Assembly: GCA_017963875.1 (NCBI GenBank)
Contig: JAGCTA010000510.1
Location: forward strand, 1 to 14,078
Direction: 5' to 3'
DNA: 14,078 nt
Source of the DNA: Victivallales bacterium
Lineage (GTDB): Bacteria > Verrucomicrobiota > Lentisphaeria > Oligosphaerales > Oligosphaeraceae
Part shown: positions 6,927 to 12,956 of the stretch, piece by piece
Layout: every line of letters begins with the position of its first letter
How positions within the stretch are numbered: position 1 is the first letter of the stretch
Position numbers and translations under genes: made by a program
Notes under the pieces: model-generated
Databases searched by the model: none
The model's input: the letters and a program-made list of their open reading frames with translations, nothing else
What the model was told of the DNA's origin: nothing

Positions 6927-8453
6927 ATGAACACAATCATCAAAAACGCCAATGTCTATGATGGCATCGGCCACAGCCCCGCACTTTCAGACATCGTCGT
7001 CCAGGACAATATCATCAAAGCGGTCGAACCCGCTGGGGCGCTGACTCTCACTGGATACGACGAATGTTATGACGCCAAAGGGCTTGCACTCGCCCCTGGC
7101 TTCATCGATGCGCACAGCCATTCCGATACAATGTGCATCCGAAACCCGACATGCGACCTGAAGATACTCCAGGGTTGCACCACGGAAGTCGTGGGAAACT
7201 GTGGCGTATCAAAATGTGTCGAAGTCATTAAAGACATCCCCATAGGCAAAACTGGAATGACATGCGGCTGGGATGATATGGCTGGATATGCAGCAGCCGT
7301 CGAAAAGGCAATGCCCGCAGTGAACATCACGACTCTTGTCGGACACAATTCCGTTCGTGAACGTGTCATGGGCTATGAGAATCGAGCGGCGACCGAAGAT
7401 GAAATGCGCCAGATGTCAAATATCATTACAAATGCTTTGAATCAAGGAGCCTGCGGATTGTCGTCTGGCCTTTGGTATCTGCCTGGAAAATATTCCACAA
7501 CAGAAGAGATTGTCGCTTTGGGCGGATGTCTTCGCGGAACTTCCAAACCTTACTCGACACACATGCGGAGCGAGGGCGACGGGTTGCTTGAGGCGCTTGA
7601 AGAGGCAATCGCTGTCGCGGCCAACGGAGCCAAACGTCTGGAAGTCAGCCATATCAAGGCTTCCCCCAAACGCAACTGGAACAAGATTGATGCGGTCATT
7701 GACAGGATTCACAAGGCGAAGGCGGATGGCTTGTCCGTATTTGCCGACCGTTATCCTTATATATATTCCGCAACGGGGTTGCGCATGGTGCTGAATCCCC
7801 CATGGAACCTCATCCATGACATCAGTGAATACCTCAGAGTCCCAGCGCAGGCCGAGGAAGTTATCAAGGACCTTGATGCGACAAAGACCGTGGAAGACGA
7901 TTGGAAGCGTATTATTGTGCTTGGAAACAAATACGCAGGAAAGACCGTCTGGGAAATTTCTCAGGAAATGGGCGTGACGCCAGGTACGGCTGTGGTCCGC
8001 CTGCTCTCGGAAACGCTGTATCAGGCTGCTTATGGCAAAATGAGCGAAGACAACATGCATCGCTGGCTGCGTCAGCCATGGGTTTCCGCAGGAAGCGATG
8101 CCAGCGCCTATCCGACCGACTACAGCCTCGGAAGATACCATCCGCGTGCTGCAGGAACTTTCCCGCTCTTCTTCCAGATTGCCAGACAGAGTTGCCCGAC
8201 GGCTGAAGTCATCCGCAGAATGACCTCCATGCCAGCGCAGATGTTCAATCTGGCTGGCCGTGGAGTCATTCGCCCTGGCTATATCGCGGACATGGTCGTC
8301 TTCGATGAAGAGAACTACCAGGCGCGTTCCACGTTCAAGGACCCGCACCAGCCAGCAAGCGGCGTGAGTTTTGTCTTCGTCAATGGTGCATTGGCGTTTG
8401 ATTCACGCGAGCCTGACAAGATTCACCGCCACGGACATTTCCTGAAGATTTGA
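6927..8453 (+). CDS. N-acyl-D-amino-acid deacylase (D-aminoacylase) family amidohydrolase
   Basis: This is a 508-residue amidohydrolase-superfamily enzyme; D-aminoacylases release D-amino acids from N-acyl-D-amino acids in the cytoplasm using zinc. Visible features are the N-terminal beta-sandwich start (TIIKNANVYDG), LAPGFIDAHSHSD giving His63 and His65, GCTTEVVGNCG giving the metal-bridging Cys92, His212 in YSTHMRSE, His242 in EVSHIK, and catalytic Asp391 in SAGSDASAYP. The C-terminus returns to the sandwich (GVIRPGYIADMVVFDEENYQ...VFVNGALAF). Length matches the family (about 480-530). The true substrate could also be an N-acyl dipeptide or another D-configured amide. AAGGA lies 9 nt before the ATG, 31 bp after the tandem PilT gene, so it is probably the third gene of the ygiQ unit. 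No terminator is evident after it. Confidence 0.9.
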   Translation: MNTIIKNANVYDGIGHSPALSDIVVQDNIIKAVEPAGALTLTGYDECYDAKGLALAPGFIDAHSHSDTMCIRNPTCDLKILQGCTTEVVGNCGVSKCVEVIKDIPIGKTGMTCGWDDMAGYAAAVEKAMPAVNITTLVGHNSVRERVMGYENRAATEDEMRQMSNIITNALNQGACGLSSGLWYLPGKYSTTEEIVALGGCLRGTSKPYSTHMRSEGDGLLEALEEAIAVAANGAKRLEVSHIKASPKRNWNKIDAVIDRIHKAKADGLSVFADRYPYIYSATGLRMVLNPPWNLIHDISEYLRVPAQAEEVIKDLDATKTVEDDWKRIIVLGNKYAGKTVWEISQEMGVTPGTAVVRLLSETLYQAAYGKMSEDNMHRWLRQPWVSAGSDASAYPTDYSLGRYHPRAAGTFPLFFQIARQSCPTAEVIRRMTSMPAQMFNLAGRGVIRPGYIADMVVFDEENYQARSTFKDPHQPASGVSFVFVNGALAFDSREPDKIHRHGHFLKI

Positions 8454-8497
8454 TGTGTTCTCTTTCAATCGTTTTCCAGACCAATTTCTCCTGCGCA

Positions 8498-8527
8498 TTG
8501 GCATAATGCCATTTCCTTGATTATATT
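8498..8527 (+). promoter_or_regulatory. Sigma-70-like promoter for the ketosynthase gene
   Basis: TTGGCA (8498-8503, 5/6 to consensus) is separated by 18 nt from TATATT (8522-8527, 5/6). It lies 45 bp after the deacylase stop and would start a transcript near 8534, leaving a leader of about 130 nt that contains the 35-bp repeat. This is a pattern match only. Confidence 0.5.
8499..8511. promoter_or_regulatory. 13-bp palindrome over the -35 box, candidate operator
   Basis: TGGCAT-A-ATGCCA is a perfect inverted repeat with a one-base centre, so it suits a dimeric DNA-binding protein better than an RNA hairpin. It overlaps the -35 hexamer of the promoter before the ketosynthase, a usual place for repressor action. 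No regulator gene is in the window. Confidence 0.4.
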
Positions 8528-8583
8528 ACCCAAATGCTCTTTCTCCTATCAGAGTAGGTAAAACAGAAACTCCAAAGCCCTCG

Positions 8584-8618
8584 AAGAGGTCGAACCTGAC
8601 CTCTTGGGGAATAGAGCG
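8584..8618 (+). repeat. 35-bp intergenic repeat, copy 1, with perfect 7-bp hairpin
   Basis: Identical at 28 of 35 ungapped positions to 11313-11347. The core AGAGGTC-GAACCT-GACCTCT (8586-8605) forms a perfect 7-bp stem with a 6-nt loop. The end (GGGAATAxAGCG in both copies) is conserved outside the hairpin. It lies 48 bp before the ketosynthase start, in its probable 5' leader. It may be a REP/MITE-type mobile repeat or a leader element; with two copies the choice is open. Confidence 0.6.
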
Positions 8619-8666
8619 CAGGACAAAGCGTACCTCATTTATCCATCATCATAACCGCCTTCATCA

Positions 8667-9917
8667 ATGACAATACAGAAACTTGATTCGGAACGTGTGG
8701 TCATCACTGGCATTGGCCTGACCGCACCCAATGGCAATACACTTGCGGATTTCCGCCACAGTCTCCTTAATGGCGTATCGGGCGTCACGGATTATTCAAT
8801 CCGTTATGTCGGAGATACATACGCGGCGCTTTGCAACTTCGATCCGCTGAAATACCAGCGCAAAAAGGAAGTCCGCATCGGTACGCGCGCAGGTTCCATC
8901 GCCGTGTACTGCGCCCATGAGGCACTGAATGACGCGGGACTCGTCATCGGTGAATCTGTTCCATCTGACAGACTCGGCGTCTTCCTTGGAATCACCGAAC
9001 ACGGCAATGTCGAAACAGAGAACGAAATCTACGAATTGTCACAATACAATTATGAGACGAAATTCTGGTCGCACTACCACAACCCGCGCACAGTCGCCAA
9101 CAGCCCTGCGGGAGAAGTCACGGTCAATCTAGGCATTTCAGGACCGCATTACACCGTCGGAGCGGCATGTGCCGCAGGCAATCTCGGTATCGTCAATGGA
9201 GTACAGCAAATCCTTCTGGGAGAAGTTGATACCGCATTGGCAGGCGGTGTTTCCGAAAGTCCACGGACCTTTGGCATTTTCGCTGCGTTCGCCAGCCAGA
9301 ATGCACTTGCCCATGGCGAATCCCCGCAAACCGCAAGCAGACCTTTCGACAAGAAGCGCAACGGCATTGTCATTGGCGAGGGCGGTGCCGTCTATGTCCT
9401 TGAACGCCTTGACAGAGCCAAGGACCGAGGAGCAAGAATCTATGGCGAAATCGCTGGATATTGCTATAACTCAGATGCTTCGGATTTCGTCCTGCCAAAT
9501 TCGGAAAGACAGTCCGAGTGCATGAAAAAGGCAATCGCCAAAGCGGGGCTGGAACCAAAGGACATCGATATAGTCAACACCCACGCGACGGGGACTCCCA
9601 TGGGCGACATCAAGGAATGCGCGGCTCTTCGCGAAGTCTTTGGAGCAGAATGTATGCACACTTACTTCAACAACACCAAGAGTTTCATCGGCCATTGCAT
9701 GGGAGCCGCAGCCTCACTCGAACTGGCGGGCAATCTTCCCGCATTTGAGGACGGCATCGTCCATCCCACCATCAATGTTGACGAACTTGACCCCGAATGC
9801 GCCCTGCCGAACCTCGTTATAAACGAGCCAAAGAAAATCGACAATGTCAATGCCATCCTCAACAATTCCTTTGGAATGCTTGGAATAAATTGCGTGCTCA
9901 TTGTCACTAGATATTGA
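8667..9917 (+). CDS. FabF-like beta-ketoacyl-ACP synthase (stand-alone, uncharacterised branch)
   Basis: This is a 416-residue thiolase-fold condensing enzyme. Such enzymes extend an acyl chain by decarboxylative condensation with malonyl-ACP in the cytoplasm. The Cys-His-His set is complete: Cys168 in YTVGAACAAGN, His306 in NTHATGTPMGD, and His343 in TKSFIGHCMGAA with Lys338. The motifs differ from housekeeping FabF (TACATGAHNIG, NAHGTST), and the start reads GIGLTAPNGN rather than GxGxxTPLG, so it is probably a separate branch, not the main fatty-acid KAS II. Length fits the family. A matching acyl carrier protein gene follows, which suggests a dedicated KS-ACP pair; no ketoreductase, dehydratase or thioesterase accompanies it here. 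The ATG at 8667 has no Shine-Dalgarno. As I recall, close relatives with this ACP neighbour occur in deltaproteobacteria and PVC bacteria; unchecked. Confidence 0.92.
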   Translation: MTIQKLDSERVVITGIGLTAPNGNTLADFRHSLLNGVSGVTDYSIRYVGDTYAALCNFDPLKYQRKKEVRIGTRAGSIAVYCAHEALNDAGLVIGESVPSDRLGVFLGITEHGNVETENEIYELSQYNYETKFWSHYHNPRTVANSPAGEVTVNLGISGPHYTVGAACAAGNLGIVNGVQQILLGEVDTALAGGVSESPRTFGIFAAFASQNALAHGESPQTASRPFDKKRNGIVIGEGGAVYVLERLDRAKDRGARIYGEIAGYCYNSDASDFVLPNSERQSECMKKAIAKAGLEPKDIDIVNTHATGTPMGDIKECAALREVFGAECMHTYFNNTKSFIGHCMGAAASLELAGNLPAFEDGIVHPTINVDELDPECALPNLVINEPKKIDNVNAILNNSFGMLGINCVLIVTRY

Positions 9918-9941
9918 CAATATTGCTTTCTTATATACAAT
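9914..9941 (+). promoter_or_regulatory. Strong sigma-70-like promoter for the ACP (and perhaps thyX)
   Basis: TTGACA (9914-9919, perfect) overlaps the ketosynthase stop codon. It is separated by 16 nt from TACAAT (9936-9941, 5/6). It would start transcription near 9948, just before a small hairpin. This implies that the ACP can be expressed independently of the ketosynthase. Confidence 0.6.
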
Positions 9942-9954
9942 AAATATAAAACAC

Positions 9955-9973
9955 GACGCCGCCCGTCGGTGTC
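9955..9973 (+). promoter_or_regulatory. 7-bp hairpin at the start of the ACP leader
   Basis: GACGCCG / CGGTGTC pair with a CCCGT loop (one G-T wobble). It lies directly downstream of the predicted start site and 14 bp before the Shine-Dalgarno. There is no T run, so it is not a typical terminator for the ketosynthase gene; 5' mRNA protection or attenuation is possible. Confidence 0.35.
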
Positions 9974-10003
9974 ACCTTAGCCAATCAGGAGAACTTGAAA
10001 ACC

Positions 10004-10249
10004 ATGACACGAGAAGAGATTTTTGATGCACTGCTGGATATCGTTGGAGAAATCGCGCCAGATGAAGACTGGAGCCAACTTGGCAGAGACGAGAGCCTCC
10101 GAGGCAAACTCGAATCAATGGATTTTCTCGATGTCGTCATGGAAATCCGCAAACGCTACGGCGTGGATGTCCCCGAAAGCGACTATGGACAACTCGGCAC
10201 GCTGAACAGTTGTGTCGATTATCTTGAGCCAAAACTCAAGGACAAATAA
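10004..10249 (+). CDS. Acyl carrier protein paired with the ketosynthase
   Basis: This 81-residue acidic protein is typical in size for an acyl carrier protein, which carries acyl chains on a phosphopantetheine arm. The attachment serine is Ser38 in LESMDFLDVVMEI; the residue before it is Glu instead of the usual Asp (DSL/DSM). Helix III and the end (VDVPESDYGQLGTLNSCVDYLEPKL) also fit the fold. It differs from housekeeping AcpP, which usually reads GADSLDTVELVM. The start is taken as ATG 10004, with AGGAG 12 nt upstream; TTG 9995 would leave only 3 nt after the AGGAG. The gene follows the ketosynthase by 86 bp but has its own promoter-like site. Confidence 0.9.
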   Translation: MTREEIFDALLDIVGEIAPDEDWSQLGRDESLRGKLESMDFLDVVMEIRKRYGVDVPESDYGQLGTLNSCVDYLEPKLKDK

Positions 10250-10299
10250 CTTTCGTCCAAATTCTATCATTTACATATTAAATACAAGGAGAAGGCGTC

Positions 10300-10986
10300 A
10301 TGGCGAATGACAGTGTGAATATTCCTCCTCAGCGACATGTCAAAGTTTTGGGCGGACAAGGCTGGATCGGACTTGTTGATCAAATGGGGACTGAAACGAC
10401 TATCGTCAACGCGGCCCGCGTGTCCTTCGGAAAACGCAAGCAGACAATGGATGACCGCGATGCAGGGCTGGTGAAATACCTTATCGCCAACCATCACACA
10501 AGCCCGCTTGAGCATGTCGTCTTCACCTTCCTCGTCCATTGCCCGCTGTTCATTCGTTCGCAATGGCATCGTCATCGCACATGGAGTTACAATGAAATAT
10601 CTCGCCGATACACGGATGTCGATATCAAGATGTATGTCCCGCCAGTGTTGAGGGAGCAGGCGGAAAGCGACCGTCAGGCATCAAAAGACGCCGTCAATGT
10701 CAATCAGGAAGAATGCCAGGCACTCATCCGCAGCCACAACGAGGCGTCATACAAACTGTATCAGGAACTGCTGGAAAAAGGCGTCTGCCGCGAACAGGCG
10801 CGCGGCGTCCTTCCACAGAATCTCATGACCACCTTCTGGGCAACCGTTGACCTCGGTAATCTCCTCAAGTTCCTCGAACTGCGCGACAGTGAACACGCGC
10901 AATGGGAAATCAGGGAATATGCCAAGGCAATCAAAACACTTTTGAAGCCCGACTTCCCGCATATCGCCGAAATCAAGAACTGGTGA
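10300..10986 (+). CDS. thyX: Flavin-dependent thymidylate synthase ThyX
   Basis: ThyX makes dTMP from dUMP using methylenetetrahydrofolate and FAD, as a homotetramer in the cytoplasm. The 228-residue length is normal. The signature RHRxxSxNxxSxR is intact as RHRTWSYNEISRR (91-103), and the C-terminal NLLKFLELRDSEHAQWEIREYA segment, which carries the substrate-binding Arg, is present. AAGGAG lies about 8 nt before the ATG. It starts 50 bp after the ACP and is probably on the same transcript. The organism may rely on ThyX instead of ThyA, but the rest of the genome is not visible. Confidence 0.97.
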   Translation: MANDSVNIPPQRHVKVLGGQGWIGLVDQMGTETTIVNAARVSFGKRKQTMDDRDAGLVKYLIANHHTSPLEHVVFTFLVHCPLFIRSQWHRHRTWSYNEISRRYTDVDIKMYVPPVLREQAESDRQASKDAVNVNQEECQALIRSHNEASYKLYQELLEKGVCREQARGVLPQNLMTTFWATVDLGNLLKFLELRDSEHAQWEIREYAKAIKTLLKPDFPHIAEIKNW

Positions 10987-10989
10987 CGA

Positions 10990-11005
10990 ACTGCCCTCTG
11001 GCAGT
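10990..11005 (+). terminator. Possible weak terminator hairpin after thyX
   Basis: ACTGCC-CTCT-GGCAGT gives a perfect 6-bp stem with a 4-nt loop, starting 3 nt after the thyX stop. The following bases (GCTGTCATT) lack a good T run, so intrinsic termination is doubtful. Confidence 0.35.
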
Positions 11006-11088
11006 GCTGTCATTGGAAATAGAATCTATTCATTATTGCGGATTGGCAAACCATAATGCCACCATCTGCTTTTTCCATGCTCCAGCCA

Positions 11089-11117
11089 TTGGAAAAATCC
11101 ATCTTACAAACTATAGT
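11089..11117 (+). promoter_or_regulatory. Promoter-like site upstream of the structured leader and permease
   Basis: TTGGAA (11089-11094, 4/6), a 17-nt spacer and TATAGT (11112-11117, 5/6). Transcription from here would pass through all hairpins at 11132-11347 and give a leader of nearly 300 nt for the permease gene. Confidence 0.4.
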
Positions 11118-11131
11118 ATTGTTTGGTTTAA

Positions 11132-11347
11132 AGGAGATATCTCTCCTGCCAAGTCGCGAAAAGGATTTTTCGTGATGCTCTATTCTCCGTGAAGGGCGGT
11201 AATTTCACATGCCGAAGCGCCTGTGAAAGGCCCCGAAAGGGGTCAAATATCAGCCCCCAGGTTGAGCGAAGCGAAATCTGGGGAAAGCCGAACCAAAAGA
11301 ATTCCGACATCAAAGAGGTCGGACCTACCCTCACAGGGAATAAAGCG
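11132..11347 (+). repeat. Multi-hairpin intergenic element ending in copy 2 of the 35-bp repeat
   Basis: Successive stems are AGGAGA/TCTCCT (11132-11147), a 9-bp stem with one wobble around GGAT (11154-11175), TTTCACA/TGTGAAA (11203-11228), GGCCCC-GAAA-GGGGTC (11229-11244, GNRA-type loop), and a 9-bp stem CCCCAGGTT/AATCTGGGG (11255-11283). The 35-bp repeat copy 2 follows at 11313-11347, with AGGTC-G-GACCT at its core. No protein gene is convincing here. It may be a composite REP/MITE-type repeat, a small RNA or a regulatory leader. Copy 1 at 8584-8618 contains only the last part. Confidence 0.5.
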
Positions 11348-11414
11348 TTTCGTGAATATAACCCGCCGTCAGTCATTGAGTCGCAAGACGCCAATTAGCC
11401 ATAGATAAAACGCC

Positions 11415-12956
11415 ATGAAATCCTATTTAGCCATAATCCTCCAGACCATACGCTCTGCGGTACGTTCCAAGGTCTTCCATGTCCTCTTCGTATTAATCCT
11501 GCTCGCCGTGGTACTTCTTCCCATGACAGCCGCAGGTGACGGAACCGCCGTCTCGCTGGTGCAGATTTCCGTTACATTCTCCCTGGGCGTCGTCGTGGCA
11601 TTGATTTCAACAACGGCACTATGGCTGTCCTGCTCCCAACTTTCCACAGAAATCGAAAAATACAGCATCCATCTGGTGGTGGCGAAACCCTGCCCCAAAT
11701 GGGTCATCTGGTTTGGAAAATGGACGGGCATTTTCGTCATGCACGCCATCATCCTCATTATTTCGGCCATCGTCATTTTCGCGTTGATTCAAATCCGTGT
11801 CAAAACTGGCGATTTTTCTGAAAAGGAAATCAGCAAACTCAATGCTGAAGTCCGCGTCGGGCGCAAGGCGTTTCCGCCAGACCCCAAGGACTATACGGCG
11901 GAAGTCAATGCAGAATACGCAAAAGACAAACAAGGCGGAAGCAATGAGTCGCTCCAAAAGGTCGAAATTAAACGTCAACTGATTGCTCGCGACGGAGAAA
12001 TCCGCGCGGGAAAATTCAAGGAATGGCATTTCTCCAATATCAAGACGGATAAAGACAAGGTATTTCTCCGTTTCCGCATTTTCTCTGGCTCGACCACCAA
12101 CACCGACCAGCAGATGATGTATTTCACTTGGCGGATCAAGGACCCGTCGCTCAATGTCGCAGACCCGTTTGTGGAACTCTGCCCCGACACGAAGGGAGAC
12201 CTCCCTTTCCATTCAGCCAAAGGCGGTGCCTTCCATGAATGGGAAATCGATTCAAAGTTTATCGACCGCGAGACAAATTCAATCACAATCCAATTCTACA
12301 ATATGAACCACCAGATCGAGTCCTTTGGAAACATCGACACGTCAGACGTGCCTGAAAACGAAACGCCAGAACAACGTGAAGAACGTGAAAAGAAGGACAA
12401 GGAAAAACTCGAACGTTCCAAAATCGCTATTCTCCAGCAGGCGGATGGCCCACTGGTGCTCATCGCGGAAGCTTCTTTCACGGCGAACTATATTATGGCA
12501 ATCATCCAGGCGTTGCTACAAATTGCCTTCCTCTGCGCACTTGGCTGCGCCGTCTCAGCGGCTTTCTCCACACCAGTCGCCGCATTCGTCGCCATTTCCT
12601 ATCTGCTTATCGGCCTGACTGTCCAGGCTGCTATTGATGCACCATTGCAACTCGATGACGGCACCTACCAATACAAGTCGGCATTCGACCACGGTGCGCA
12701 CATCCTTGCCTACGGGGTGGATGTCGTTGTCGTTTCCGTTGATGATTTTGATGCGACCGCCAGTCTTGCCAACGGGCGGATTGTCACCAACAAACGCATT
12801 GACAAAGTCATGAAAAATATGCGTCGGCATTTTGAATCGCCGTTCACATGCTATGCCCTGGGAACGATCATCCTGCTGCTACGCTGGGTGCTCATCTTCG
12901 GCATCGGCATCTGGATTTTCCAAAAACGTGAACTTGGACTGGTTATCAGAAAATGA
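11415..12956 (+). CDS. ABC-2-type transporter permease with large extracytoplasmic insert
   Basis: This is a 513-residue inner-membrane protein. Probable membrane segments are at about 20-37, 49-72, 103-127, 355-380, 384-405 and 480-503, an ABC-2 permease-like pattern. The start MKSYLAIILQTIRSAVRSKVFHVLFVLILL and the conserved-looking SCSQLSTEIEKYSIHLVVAKPCPKWVIWFGKW also suit this class. Between the third and fourth segments lies a soluble insert of about 225 residues (about 130-354) with beta-rich character and a charged stretch at 315-336 (PENETPEQREEREKKDKEKLER). The substrate is unknown and no ATP-binding partner is in the window, so the ATPase would have to be encoded elsewhere or downstream. 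The ATG has no Shine-Dalgarno. It overlaps the next gene by ATGA, which indicates translational coupling. Confidence 0.78.
   Translation: MKSYLAIILQTIRSAVRSKVFHVLFVLILLAVVLLPMTAAGDGTAVSLVQISVTFSLGVVVALISTTALWLSCSQLSTEIEKYSIHLVVAKPCPKWVIWFGKWTGIFVMHAIILIISAIVIFALIQIRVKTGDFSEKEISKLNAEVRVGRKAFPPDPKDYTAEVNAEYAKDKQGGSNESLQKVEIKRQLIARDGEIRAGKFKEWHFSNIKTDKDKVFLRFRIFSGSTTNTDQQMMYFTWRIKDPSLNVADPFVELCPDTKGDLPFHSAKGGAFHEWEIDSKFIDRETNSITIQFYNMNHQIESFGNIDTSDVPENETPEQREEREKKDKEKLERSKIAILQQADGPLVLIAEASFTANYIMAIIQALLQIAFLCALGCAVSAAFSTPVAAFVAISYLLIGLTVQAAIDAPLQLDDGTYQYKSAFDHGAHILAYGVDVVVVSVDDFDATASLANGRIVTNKRIDKVMKNMRRHFESPFTCYALGTIILLLRWVLIFGIGIWIFQKRELGLVIRK

Noticed and set aside
7416..8348. 310-codon open frame on the minus strand, opposite the deacylase gene
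   Set aside because: It lies wholly inside a plus-strand gene with clear catalytic motifs, its translation shows no recognisable domain, and such shadows are common in genes of this composition.
10902..11192. 96-codon plus-strand open frame spanning the end of thyX and the hairpin region
   Set aside because: It starts inside thyX in another frame and its tail is read through the hairpins; no ribosome-binding site or domain supports it.
11189..11408. Short open frames across the structured element
   Set aside because: The translations follow the hairpin repeats (RSE, PKG-type strings) and have no ribosome-binding site, so they are best seen as a by-product of the repeat.
11619..12212. 197-codon open frame on the minus strand, opposite the permease
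   Set aside because: It is antisense to a coherent membrane-protein gene, and the sequence is low-complexity and Phe/Arg-rich without a family match.
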